Part shown: positions 1-5,354 of the stretch, piece after piece
Position numbering within the stretch: position 1 is the first letter of the stretch
Layout of the letters: each line of letters opens with the position of its first letter
From: an uncultured Pirellulaceae bacterium
GTDB lineage: Bacteria; Planctomycetota; Planctomycetia; Pirellulales; Pirellulaceae
DNA: 6,048 nt
Assembly (NCBI GenBank): GCA_947259675.1
Contig: CAMYNE010000149.1
Location: 1-6,048 of the forward strand
Direction of reading: 5' to 3'
Notes under the pieces: model-generated
What the model saw: the letters and a program-made list of their open reading frames with translations, nothing else
The model's database searches: none
What the model was told of the DNA's origin: nothing
Made by a program: the position numbers and the translations under genes

Positions 1-163
1 TTTGGTTCAGACAAGTTAAGCAACAGGTTTTTTGGCACTCTTGTACTGATTTCCGCAATCCAAACTGGAAAATTCGACGCCTTTGTTACGCCTTGCGAAT
101 AGTCGAAGTTGTGTCGACAGGCTGGACTTTTGTCGAAATACGGATCTTTCCCAAAAAGCTTAA

Positions 164-385
164 TTGTGCATCCGGCGGGTCGGACCGAAGCGCAACAGAC
201 CGAAAGAATCTGCTTCAGGGATGTCAAACCGGATGCACGAAGAATTTGATGAAACCGCTTCGGCGTTTCACGCCGAAGCGAGTTAACGGATGTAATCTGA
301 GTGCTGAGTTGGGGCGACCGATGCACAAATCGACATCCGCGTTGCGCGCGGAGATGGTCTCATCTGAAGCACTCGAGCGGATGAT
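164..385. repeat. Inverted-repeat cluster, candidate structured RNA or dispersed repeat
   Basis: Perfect complementary arms are packed together here. GTGCATCCGG (166-175) pairs with CCGGATGCAC (229-238). Nested inside it, GAAG (187-190) pairs with CTTC (213-216), and CAGA (196-199) with TCTG (209-212). CGCTTCGGCG (256-265) pairs with CGCCGAAGCG (271-280). CGGATGT (287-293) pairs with ACATCCG (333-339), and GAGTGCT (299-305) with AGCACTC (368-374). The hexamer CGGATG occurs at 230, 287 and 378, and its complement CATCCG at 169 and 334. CCGAAGCG occurs at 185-192 and 273-280, and its complement at 256-263, so alternative pairings exist. This density of exact complementarity is seen directly. 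Whether it acts as RNA, as a DNA-level element or as a mobile repeat is unknown, and the strand is undetermined. Confidence 0.5.
256..280. terminator. Perfect 10-bp GC-rich hairpin, possible terminator
   Basis: CGCTTCGGCG and CGCCGAAGCG form a perfect 10-bp stem around the 5-base loop TTTCA. No T-run follows on the + strand. On the - strand the bases after the stem read GTTTCATC, which is only weakly T-rich. It could be a terminator for a gene to the left or right, or one arm of the larger palindromic block. The hairpin itself is certain; the terminator role is a guess. Confidence 0.35.
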
Positions 386-655
386 GCCGTACCCATGATA
401 TCTGTCAACTTTCCCTTCCCGCCACGGCCACCGCCTGTGTCGAGCCCCTACCGCTTTGCCGACCACGCGATCCCCAGGCCGCGGCCGCCTTTGCACCCGC
501 ACACCACTTGAATTAGGGATTCTTCCTTGTAGGCTGGCTGGAATCAAAATCCCCATCAGTTTTATAGCCCCATGGCTGGCGCAGAAGTCCCGCCGGACGC
601 AATTTGGCCCGCTTTTTGCGCGAACGCATCGCTCGAGTCTCATATGACCTCGGAT

Positions 656-684
656 TTGAATAAATCTGCTGGACCTGCCAGAAT
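656..684 (+). promoter_or_regulatory. Weak sigma70-like promoter candidate for the cupin gene
   Basis: TTGAAT (656-661) and CAGAAT (679-684) each match four of six positions of the consensus hexamers, and the spacer is 17 bases. The site lies about 60 bases upstream of the cupin start codon. A match of this quality is common by chance, so this is only a candidate. Confidence 0.2.
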
Positions 685-742
685 AGAGCCAGCTAAAGCC
701 ATTCGCCATGGTCGATTCCACTTCCAAACTCAAGAGAGAATA

Positions 743-1036
743 ATGCAAACTCAGCTCAACCAAATGCCATGGACGCAATTGAATGAATTGGTTCGTCAAA
801 AGTCGGTCGACGTCGAGGAAAAAACCGTTCGGATGCTGGAACTGCAACCTGGATTCTCGGAAACTCAATGGTGTTACAAGGGCCATATCGGATTCGTTGT
901 TCATGGAGCGATCGACGTTGAGTTCGAAAATGACAATCAATCTTTTCAATCGGGTGACGTACTTGTGCTTCCTGCCGCCATCGGGCACAAAGTAACCTCG
1001 CGCACCAAGACGACACTATTCCTGGTAGACGGATAA
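743..1036 (+). CDS. Small single-domain cupin protein
   Basis: This encodes a 97-residue cytoplasmic protein with no signal peptide or membrane segment. It matches a compact single-domain cupin, a small beta-barrel fold. Residues 43-62 carry the W-C-x-x-G-H-I-G-F-V-x-x-G pattern (W43, C44, G47, H48), which stands in for the classical first cupin motif. The second motif is at about 71-82 (G71, D72, P77, H82). The usual HxH pair is absent, so any metal would have to be bound by Cys44, His48 and His82; that is inference. I chose ATG 743 because AGAGAG lies just upstream and the conserved domain starts soon after. An in-frame ATG at 572 would add 57 residues that do not resemble the family. The gene stands alone, 259 bases from the next. 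The substrate is unknown; small cupins of this sort are often annotated only by fold. Confidence 0.8.
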   Translation: MQTQLNQMPWTQLNELVRQKSVDVEEKTVRMLELQPGFSETQWCYKGHIGFVVHGAIDVEFENDNQSFQSGDVLVLPAAIGHKVTSRTKTTLFLVDG

Positions 1037-1066
1037 CGCGACAACAGCAAGTGCCGTTGAACAGAA

Positions 1067-1117
1067 GGTACTCAGTACCCAGTCTCACCACTCGTTTCTC
1101 TCTTCTCGTCTCTCGCC
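1067..1117. repeat. Short hairpin, heptamer repeat and pyrimidine tract
   Basis: GGTAC (1067-1071) and GTACC (1075-1079) form a 5-bp stem with a 3-base loop. The same stretch can be read as two tandem copies of the heptamer ACYCAGT (1070-1083). From 1091 to 1117 the + strand is almost entirely C and T, with G only in CG steps. The hairpin lies about 30 bases after the cupin stop and could terminate its transcript, but no classic T-run follows. Confidence 0.4.
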
Positions 1118-1186
1118 AATTGCGCAGCGCTCCGATTATGACGATTGCGCGGATCAACGAAACTTTTCTTGGGAACAAGATCCATC

Positions 1187-1318
1187 ATGCCGATCATTTG
1201 GGAGGATGCTAGCATCCGCTTTTGGAGAAGACGGATCGATCCAAAGGGGCAGAATCCCGCGGTTATTGATCATCGTCTCAAGAAAAGCGAATCCGATGGA
1301 TCCAAACCATTTAGATGA
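1187..1318 (+). CDS. Possible 43-residue small ORF overlapping the methyltransferase start
   Basis: ATG at 1187 opens a 43-codon frame beginning MPIIWEDASIRFWRRR and ending at TGA 1316-1318, 23 bases into the methyltransferase gene. The frame stays open upstream to about 1142. The predicted peptide is basic, with three Trp/Arg-rich turns near its N-terminus, no membrane segment and no domain I recognise. Third-position GC by hand is about 47%, which does not discriminate. The ribosome-binding site is weak (GGGAA about 12 bases upstream). It could be a leader peptide for the operon, an unrelated small gene or a chance frame; chance is the default. Confidence 0.2.
   Translation: MPIIWEDASIRFWRRRIDPKGQNPAVIDHRLKKSESDGSKPFR
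1204..1242. promoter_or_regulatory. Two perfect palindromes upstream of the operon, candidate operator
   Basis: GGATGCTAGCATCC (1204-1217) is a perfect 14-bp palindrome and GGATCGATCC (1233-1242) a perfect 10-bp one. Both are bounded by GGAT and ATCC, and their centres are 27 bases apart. They lie 54-92 bases before the methyltransferase start codon, where a dimeric repressor or activator could act on operon transcription. No promoter hexamers stand out next to them. The operator role is inference. Confidence 0.3.
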
Positions 1319-2021
1319 ACTAATTGAGTTGGAAGACAACTATTGGTGGCATATTGCCAAACGAGAGTTGGTCACCAATATCGTTCTGCGAGAATTCCCA
1401 CCGCCAGCCAGGCTGGTTGAAGGTGGAATTGGATCGGCTCGCAACCTCGTCGAATTCAGTAAACTCGGCTACGAAGTCGTTGGCTTTGACTTAATGCCTG
1501 AGTCAATTGCGCACGCGTCCAATCGCGGTCTTGAAAACGTATCCGTTCATGACTTGGGGACGCCTTGGCCGCTCGATAGCGGTTCGGTCGACGTCGCTTT
1601 GATGCTGGATGTCCTGGAACACATGGAAGATCCAATCAGGGTGATGCAACACGCGCGCAACGCGTTACGAACAGGAGGCGGCATTGTCTTCACCGTACCT
1701 TGTTACCCGTGGCTATACAGCGATTGGGACAAGAGTTTGGGCCATTTCCGCAGGTACACTGCCAAAGAGATGCGCAGGCAGGCAGCTGACGCAGGCTTTA
1801 CAGTTCAATTCATGTCTCATTGGAACGGGTTCACGCTTCCTGCTGCCCTAGCCGTGCGCGGTTATGAAAAACTTTTCCCGCAACAACGAAAGCCGGAATT
1901 TCCGCGAGTTTCGCAAATGATGAATCGAACTCTGCTCACGATGGCCAAGATGGAACGCAGTTGGATTCGGGCGATGCAAATGCCAATCGGTCTATCACTC
2001 GTTGGAGTATTGCGAAAATGA
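1296..2021 (+). CDS. Class I SAM-dependent methyltransferase (type 11/12-like)
   Basis: This encodes a 241-residue soluble protein with a Rossmann-type methyltransferase fold. The N-terminus has the ELEDNYWWHIAKRELV segment (about 10-26) often found before the SAM domain in surface-polysaccharide methyltransferases. Motif I is at 41-50 (VEGGIGSARN), the acidic residue ending strand 2 is D65 in VVGFD, a further acidic patch at about 86 (VHD) may touch the adenine, and motif IV/post-IV is DVALMLDVLEHMEDP (99-113). The GHFRRYT segment (149-155) is also typical of this subgroup. Motif I has E-G-G-I-G instead of the usual D/E-x-G-C-G. ATG 1296 is preferred because the homologous-looking region starts there; an in-frame ATG at 1206 lies inside a palindrome and adds 30 unlikely residues. 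The stop overlaps the next start as ATGA, implying translational coupling to the glycosyltransferase. The methyl acceptor, whether sugar, lipid intermediate or other, is unknown. Confidence 0.88.
   Translation: MDPNHLDELIELEDNYWWHIAKRELVTNIVLREFPPPARLVEGGIGSARNLVEFSKLGYEVVGFDLMPESIAHASNRGLENVSVHDLGTPWPLDSGSVDVALMLDVLEHMEDPIRVMQHARNALRTGGGIVFTVPCYPWLYSDWDKSLGHFRRYTAKEMRRQAADAGFTVQFMSHWNGFTLPAALAVRGYEKLFPQQRKPEFPRVSQMMNRTLLTMAKMERSWIRAMQMPIGLSLVGVLRK
2004..2007 (+). promoter_or_regulatory. GGAG ribosome binding site for the GT2 gene
   Basis: GGAG lies 10 bases before ATG 2018, inside the end of the methyltransferase gene. It supports the 2018 start over the in-frame ATG at 1961, and it is the clearest Shine-Dalgarno site in the window. 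Confidence 0.55.
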
Positions 2022-3151
2022 AGACCAACAGCACAAACTTAAGTCGTAAGCAAGATCCGTGTTTTTCGGTCGTCCTGCCCGTCTACAACGAAAGCGCGAT
2101 TCTTCATCAACTGGTTGAGTCATTAAAGCAGCATTTGACGCAGCTGGAATTCAACTACGAAATTTTGTTTGTCAACGATGGATCAAGCGACGATAGCGGC
2201 AAGCGGCTTGATCGAATTGCAACCCATGATTCAACCATCAAGGTGCTGCATCTGTCCCGAAATTTTGGGCATCAATCAGCCGTGCACGCCGGGCTAATGC
2301 ATGCGTCCGGTGATGCCGTCATCGTCATGGACTCGGATTTGCAGGACGAACCGAGTTGCCTGGCGGACTTTATCGAACACTGGCAACTTGGATTTGACGT
2401 TGTTTATGCTGTGCGAACCAATCGCAAGGAAAACTGGTTGAAGCGGATGTTGTTTCGCGCTTTTTACCGGATTCTCAACGCGGTTTCGACAACCGCGATT
2501 CCTAACGACGCGGGCATCTTCAGTTTGATGGATCGAAAAGTCGTACAAAACATCGTGCAACTCGCAGAAACTGACCGCTATTTGCCCGGACTGCGACGCT
2601 GGGTTGGATTCCGGCAGATTGGAATTCCGGTTGAACGAAACGAGCGCCATGATGACAAACCGCGAGTCTCTATCTACGGGCTATTTCAATTAGCAAAAAC
2701 GGCTCTGTTCTCGTTCTCTCGAGTTCCACTGTCATCGTTTTACGCGATCGCGTCTATCTCGGTCCTGGTCTGTGTCGGGTGCGTCAGTTTTACGATGTAC
2801 CACAAGATCTTTACCGGATTGGCCATTCCAGGATGGGCGTCGATGACGATCATTGGTTCCTTTTTTGGTGCAGTAAACGCCTTGGGGATTGGTGTTTTGG
2901 GCGAGTATGTTGTCAGGATTTATGACCAGGTACGTGCGCGTCCCAAGTTCATCGTTGATCGAACCGTCAACCTTCACTTGGCCGGTAACACCGGCGCTAA
3001 CGAGCAGGGAATACTAACTGAGATTACGGAACTCTCAGAATCGATCGTGACTCATTCCAGTTCCAACGCTGTCTCGCCGGATAAAACACCGATGATTCCC
3101 GTGACGGGTGAGTCGAATTTTCCGGCTGCGACAGACTTGCAAAATCAATAA
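2018..3151 (+). CDS. Family 2 glycosyltransferase, GtrB/DPM1-like polyprenyl-phosphate sugar transferase
   Basis: This encodes a 377-residue membrane-anchored enzyme expected to move a sugar from a nucleotide donor onto polyprenyl phosphate at the cytoplasmic face. The GT-A domain covers about 15-235. It opens with FSVVLPVYNES (16-26), followed by the nucleotide-binding VNDGSSDDS (52-60), LSRNFGHQSAVHAGL (79-93) and the metal-binding DSDLQDEP (105-112, D105 and D107). ETDRYLPGLRRWVGF (184-198) matches the acceptor-loop signature of the family. Two membrane helices follow at about 238-261 and 273-297, then the GEYVVRIYDQVRARPKF motif (295-311) that normally ends GtrB-like proteins. A further tail of about 60 residues, rich in Ser, Thr and Asn, looks disordered and is longer than usual. 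Its start overlaps the methyltransferase stop, and the GT-C gene follows 32 bases on. The sugar (glucose, mannose, GlcNAc or other) cannot be told from sequence. Confidence 0.96.
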   Translation: MKTNSTNLSRKQDPCFSVVLPVYNESAILHQLVESLKQHLTQLEFNYEILFVNDGSSDDSGKRLDRIATHDSTIKVLHLSRNFGHQSAVHAGLMHASGDAVIVMDSDLQDEPSCLADFIEHWQLGFDVVYAVRTNRKENWLKRMLFRAFYRILNAVSTTAIPNDAGIFSLMDRKVVQNIVQLAETDRYLPGLRRWVGFRQIGIPVERNERHDDKPRVSIYGLFQLAKTALFSFSRVPLSSFYAIASISVLVCVGCVSFTMYHKIFTGLAIPGWASMTIIGSFFGAVNALGIGVLGEYVVRIYDQVRARPKFIVDRTVNLHLAGNTGANEQGILTEITELSESIVTHSSSNAVSPDKTPMIPVTGESNFPAATDLQNQ

Positions 3152-3183
3152 CGTTTCATCTGAACAGTTAGTTCCCGTCTCTC

Positions 3184-5205
3184 ATGAAGACTTCTGAAGA
3201 TCCACATGAACCGGTCAAAACATTCACCGCTGATAGCAGTTGGTTGCCATTTTGGCTGTTGTTGATTTTTGTTGCGGTTGGCGGGTTTTTTGGATACCAA
3301 CAGCTGTTCAGCACGTTTGCAAGTTACGATGACGAAGGCTACGTGATGCTTTCGTTGCAGAATGTCATGGAGGGCCGTCCGTTATATGACGAGACGTACT
3401 CACAATACGGACCCGCGTTCTTTCAAATTCAAGGGTTCTTGCATGACATCTTTGATTTGGAAATCTCACATGATGTTGTCCGTTACAAAACTCTTTGCGG
3501 GTGGCTGTTGATAAGCCTGCTGTCGGCTGCATCGATTTGGCGAATCACTAGAAGCGCTTGGTTTGGAGTCGCTACCTTCGGGCTTGTCTTTCCTCATCTC
3601 GATCGCCTTTGCCTTGAGCCGGGTCATCCGCAAGAACTTTGTGGTCTATGCTTGATGGGGATTATGTTGCTCGCAGCTATTTTGGATCCTCCGAAACTCA
3701 ACGACGGCAATTCAAAAAGAAAAGTTGAATTCGCGGCAATTGGCGGAATCATTGCCGTGACATTGTTGACCAAAATAAACGTTGGGTTAATCCTCGCGGC
3801 ACCGATCGTATTGGCAATGTTGCTGTGCAGTCGAAAATCGCTTGGCACCACTCTATTGTTAACTCTTGCGACAACCGCCTCATTCGGTTTTCTTGGACTA
3901 ATCGCCTACCAAGGCGGCCTTACGTCCGCATCGCTCGCGCTCCCAACTGTAATCGCCATCGGACTCATCGCGGCAATGCTTTCCGGTATGAAGTTCAAAC
4001 CGGAGCAACAAGTCCACGGTCGACAAATCATTTGTGCGTTGGTTGGCTTGTTAGTGGCGATGATAGGGATCGTCACGATTGCGGTTTTGCAACGAACTTC
4101 GCTTGCTGGATTGGCCGATGGCATCGTCCTCCAGCACATGGGTTTCGGCGACTTCTTTTTCAGTCCGGCCCCGCTACACCCGTTGGTGATCACGGGAGCC
4201 ATCGTCGGATTAACACTCGCGGGCTTCACAAGTTTTGGTTTTGGGCGCGCCGCGACAATTGGCAGGCTGCTGCTCACGTTGCTGCTGTTTTGTTCCGCCA
4301 CTACGGCATTGACCCAGTCATTCACAGTTCCGCAAGTTGGATTTGATGATCGAGGAATGGCCGGATTACTTGTCAGCTTCGCCACCGGATTGTGTTGGGT
4401 AATTCTGGTGCCAATTCGGCCCGAGGCAACCCATTACCAAACAGCCGGGTTTGGGCGCATGGCTTTATGTTTCACGGCAATTTTCCAGCCGGCAATTGCC
4501 TATCCAACTCCCGGAACTCAAATGGCAGTGGGCTCCGTTTTGTTATTGTTGGTCGCAGTCATTGCATTTTATGATTTGAGCGTTGGTGGTCTGGAAATGC
4601 AGGCAAGCCGTTCTGAGTTGTCTCGCTGCGTGTTGCCCGCGGGCATTTTGTGTCTGATCGTGATGTCGACCATGGTCATTCGCGATTTTGAAATAGCTGC
4701 AAATCGTTCGAACATGAGTTATCTGGGTCTTCCCGGCACTGAGAGGTTGCGGTTGCCGGAGAAAGAGGTCGCGGCAATACAGTCTGTTGTTGAGAAACTC
4801 AATCGAGAATCAGATACGTTTATTTTCGCGGAAAACAGTCGCAACAGCTTGTACTTTTGGACGCGAAAAAAGCCGCCGACTGCGATCAATGCAACAGCTT
4901 GGCCCTACATGTTGAATTCAGACCAGCAAAAACGTATTGTCGAATCACTTGGGAATTACGATCGCGTTCTCGTCGTGCGAGATCGGTTCAAATGGCCGCT
5001 TCCAGAACATGCACCACTAAGCGAGTGGATCGATTCCAATTTTGTGTTTGATTCCACCGAGGGTCGGTTTGATATCTGGGCGCGGAAATCCGAAGCAGAC
5101 TCAGTTGAAATGACAAAACGATCCAAAAATATTCTGGGGCCTACTCGTAGCCTCAACCCCAATCCTGCCATTATCGGTGAAACTCGGGCCGTCACTCATG
5201 ACTAA
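3184..5205 (+). CDS. Polytopic GT-C family glycosyltransferase (ArnT/PMT-like, GT39/GT83-type)
   Basis: This encodes a 673-residue inner-membrane protein. Helix 1 spans about 21-37 and is followed by the large outside loop with ASYDDEGYVMLSLQNVMEGRPLY (46-68). The acidic D49-D50-E51 group is where GT-C enzymes place their catalytic Asp/Glu, and YSQYGP (72-77) lies downstream in the same loop. About a dozen more hydrophobic segments follow, roughly 104-119, 125-137, 152-167, 184-215, 222-241, 252-268, 281-301, 335-351, 360-376, 391-410, 425-440, 447-464 and 482-498. A soluble C-terminal domain of about 170 residues, probably periplasmic, contains SRNSLYFWTRKKPPTAIN (552-569), a stretch of the kind seen at the end of GT-C proteins. 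Family knowledge: these enzymes take sugar from a polyprenyl-phosphate donor on the outer face. The preceding GT2 is a plausible source of that donor. No clear Shine-Dalgarno site precedes ATG 3184, but the next Met (55) would lose helix 1 and the catalytic loop. The acceptor is unknown. Confidence 0.87.
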   Translation: MKTSEDPHEPVKTFTADSSWLPFWLLLIFVAVGGFFGYQQLFSTFASYDDEGYVMLSLQNVMEGRPLYDETYSQYGPAFFQIQGFLHDIFDLEISHDVVRYKTLCGWLLISLLSAASIWRITRSAWFGVATFGLVFPHLDRLCLEPGHPQELCGLCLMGIMLLAAILDPPKLNDGNSKRKVEFAAIGGIIAVTLLTKINVGLILAAPIVLAMLLCSRKSLGTTLLLTLATTASFGFLGLIAYQGGLTSASLALPTVIAIGLIAAMLSGMKFKPEQQVHGRQIICALVGLLVAMIGIVTIAVLQRTSLAGLADGIVLQHMGFGDFFFSPAPLHPLVITGAIVGLTLAGFTSFGFGRAATIGRLLLTLLLFCSATTALTQSFTVPQVGFDDRGMAGLLVSFATGLCWVILVPIRPEATHYQTAGFGRMALCFTAIFQPAIAYPTPGTQMAVGSVLLLLVAVIAFYDLSVGGLEMQASRSELSRCVLPAGILCLIVMSTMVIRDFEIAANRSNMSYLGLPGTERLRLPEKEVAAIQSVVEKLNRESDTFIFAENSRNSLYFWTRKKPPTAINATAWPYMLNSDQQKRIVESLGNYDRVLVVRDRFKWPLPEHAPLSEWIDSNFVFDSTEGRFDIWARKSEADSVEMTKRSKNILGPTRSLNPNPAIIGETRAVTHD

Positions 5206-5248
5206 GACTGAGACTAAGATTACGAGCAAAATTAAGATAAAGATTTGA
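5198..5248 (+). other. 16-codon minigene-like frame in the hexamer tract
   Basis: ATG 5198 overlaps the end of the GT-C gene out of frame and reads MTKTETKITSKIKIKI before TGA 5246-5248. The alternating Thr/Ile-Lys pattern follows automatically from the 6-base repeat. There is no ribosome-binding site, so translation is doubtful. It is listed because re-initiation at an overlapping ATG is possible. Confidence 0.15.
5200..5247 (+). repeat. Degenerate GAYTAA hexamer tandem tract
   Basis: Eight consecutive 6-base units can be read: GACTAA, GACTGA, GACTAA, GATTAC, GAGCAA, AATTAA, GATAAA, GATTTG. The first unit contains the GT-C stop codon (TAA 5203-5205). Seven units begin GA and one begins AA, and the unit length is exact over 48 bases although sequence identity is loose. 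The + strand is strongly depleted in C. The function is unknown; it may be a decayed microsatellite or a spacer element. Confidence 0.6.
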
Positions 5249-5354
5249 AGGGCGCTGTCTCTGATTTCGACAATTGACTACATTGGTCCTTCTTGTTCAC
5301 ATCTTTGGACGAATTGCCCGACCAGACCAACAGCGACAAACGACTGGATCATTC

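Larger units (their letters stand above)
1..742. other. Long leader region without a supported gene
   Basis: I find no convincing protein gene here. The + frame starting at base 3 is open from the left edge to a stop at 396-398, and the - strand is open from inside the cupin gene down to 224. Both translations are rich in Arg, Ser and Pro, show no recognisable domain, and run through strong palindromes. The + frame starting at base 1 is open for 33 codons to a TAG at 100-102, so the tail of an upstream gene cannot be excluded. The region contains an inverted-repeat cluster (about 164-385), a C-rich patch (about 411-510, 71 of 100 bases G or C by hand count, with 49 C and 22 G) and a 10-bp palindrome GGCCGCGGCC at 477-486. 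Nothing recognisable was found between 511 and 640. Confidence 0.6.

Noticed and set aside
164..340. Integron attC-like site
   Set aside because: The long arms resemble a folded recombination site, but I see no proper RYYYAAC/GTTRRRY pair at the ends and no integrase gene.
93..398. 101-residue + strand frame starting at TTG 93
   Set aside because: Its composition is unlike a folded protein, no domain is recognisable, and it runs straight through the palindromic block. The start is a TTG without a ribosome-binding site.
150..400. tRNA or tmRNA gene
   Set aside because: Several stems are present, but there is no cloverleaf, no T-loop GTTCRA signature and no CCA-proximal acceptor stem.
572..742. 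N-terminal extension of the cupin from ATG 572
   Set aside because: The 57 extra residues do not resemble the family, and ATG 743 has a purine-rich AGAGAG just upstream.
224..988. 254-residue - strand frame covering the leader and cupin gene
   Set aside because: Half of it is the antisense shadow of the cupin gene, which has clear family motifs on the + strand; the rest has no recognisable domain.
1206..1295. N-terminal extension of the methyltransferase from ATG 1206
   Set aside because: That ATG lies inside a perfect palindrome, the preceding GGGAGG is too close to act as its ribosome-binding site, and the extension has no family-like sequence.
1961..2017. N-terminal extension of the GT2 from ATG 1961
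   Set aside because: It would overlap the methyltransferase by 61 bases, whereas ATG 2018 has a well-placed GGAG and a standard ATGA overlap.
3906..4385. 159-residue - strand frame inside the GT-C gene
   Set aside because: It is an antisense shadow of a hydrophobic-rich gene; the sense frame has continuous membrane segments and no interruption.
5274..5302. TTGACT as the -35 box of a promoter for the transporter gene
   Set aside because: No acceptable -10 hexamer lies 16-18 bases downstream.
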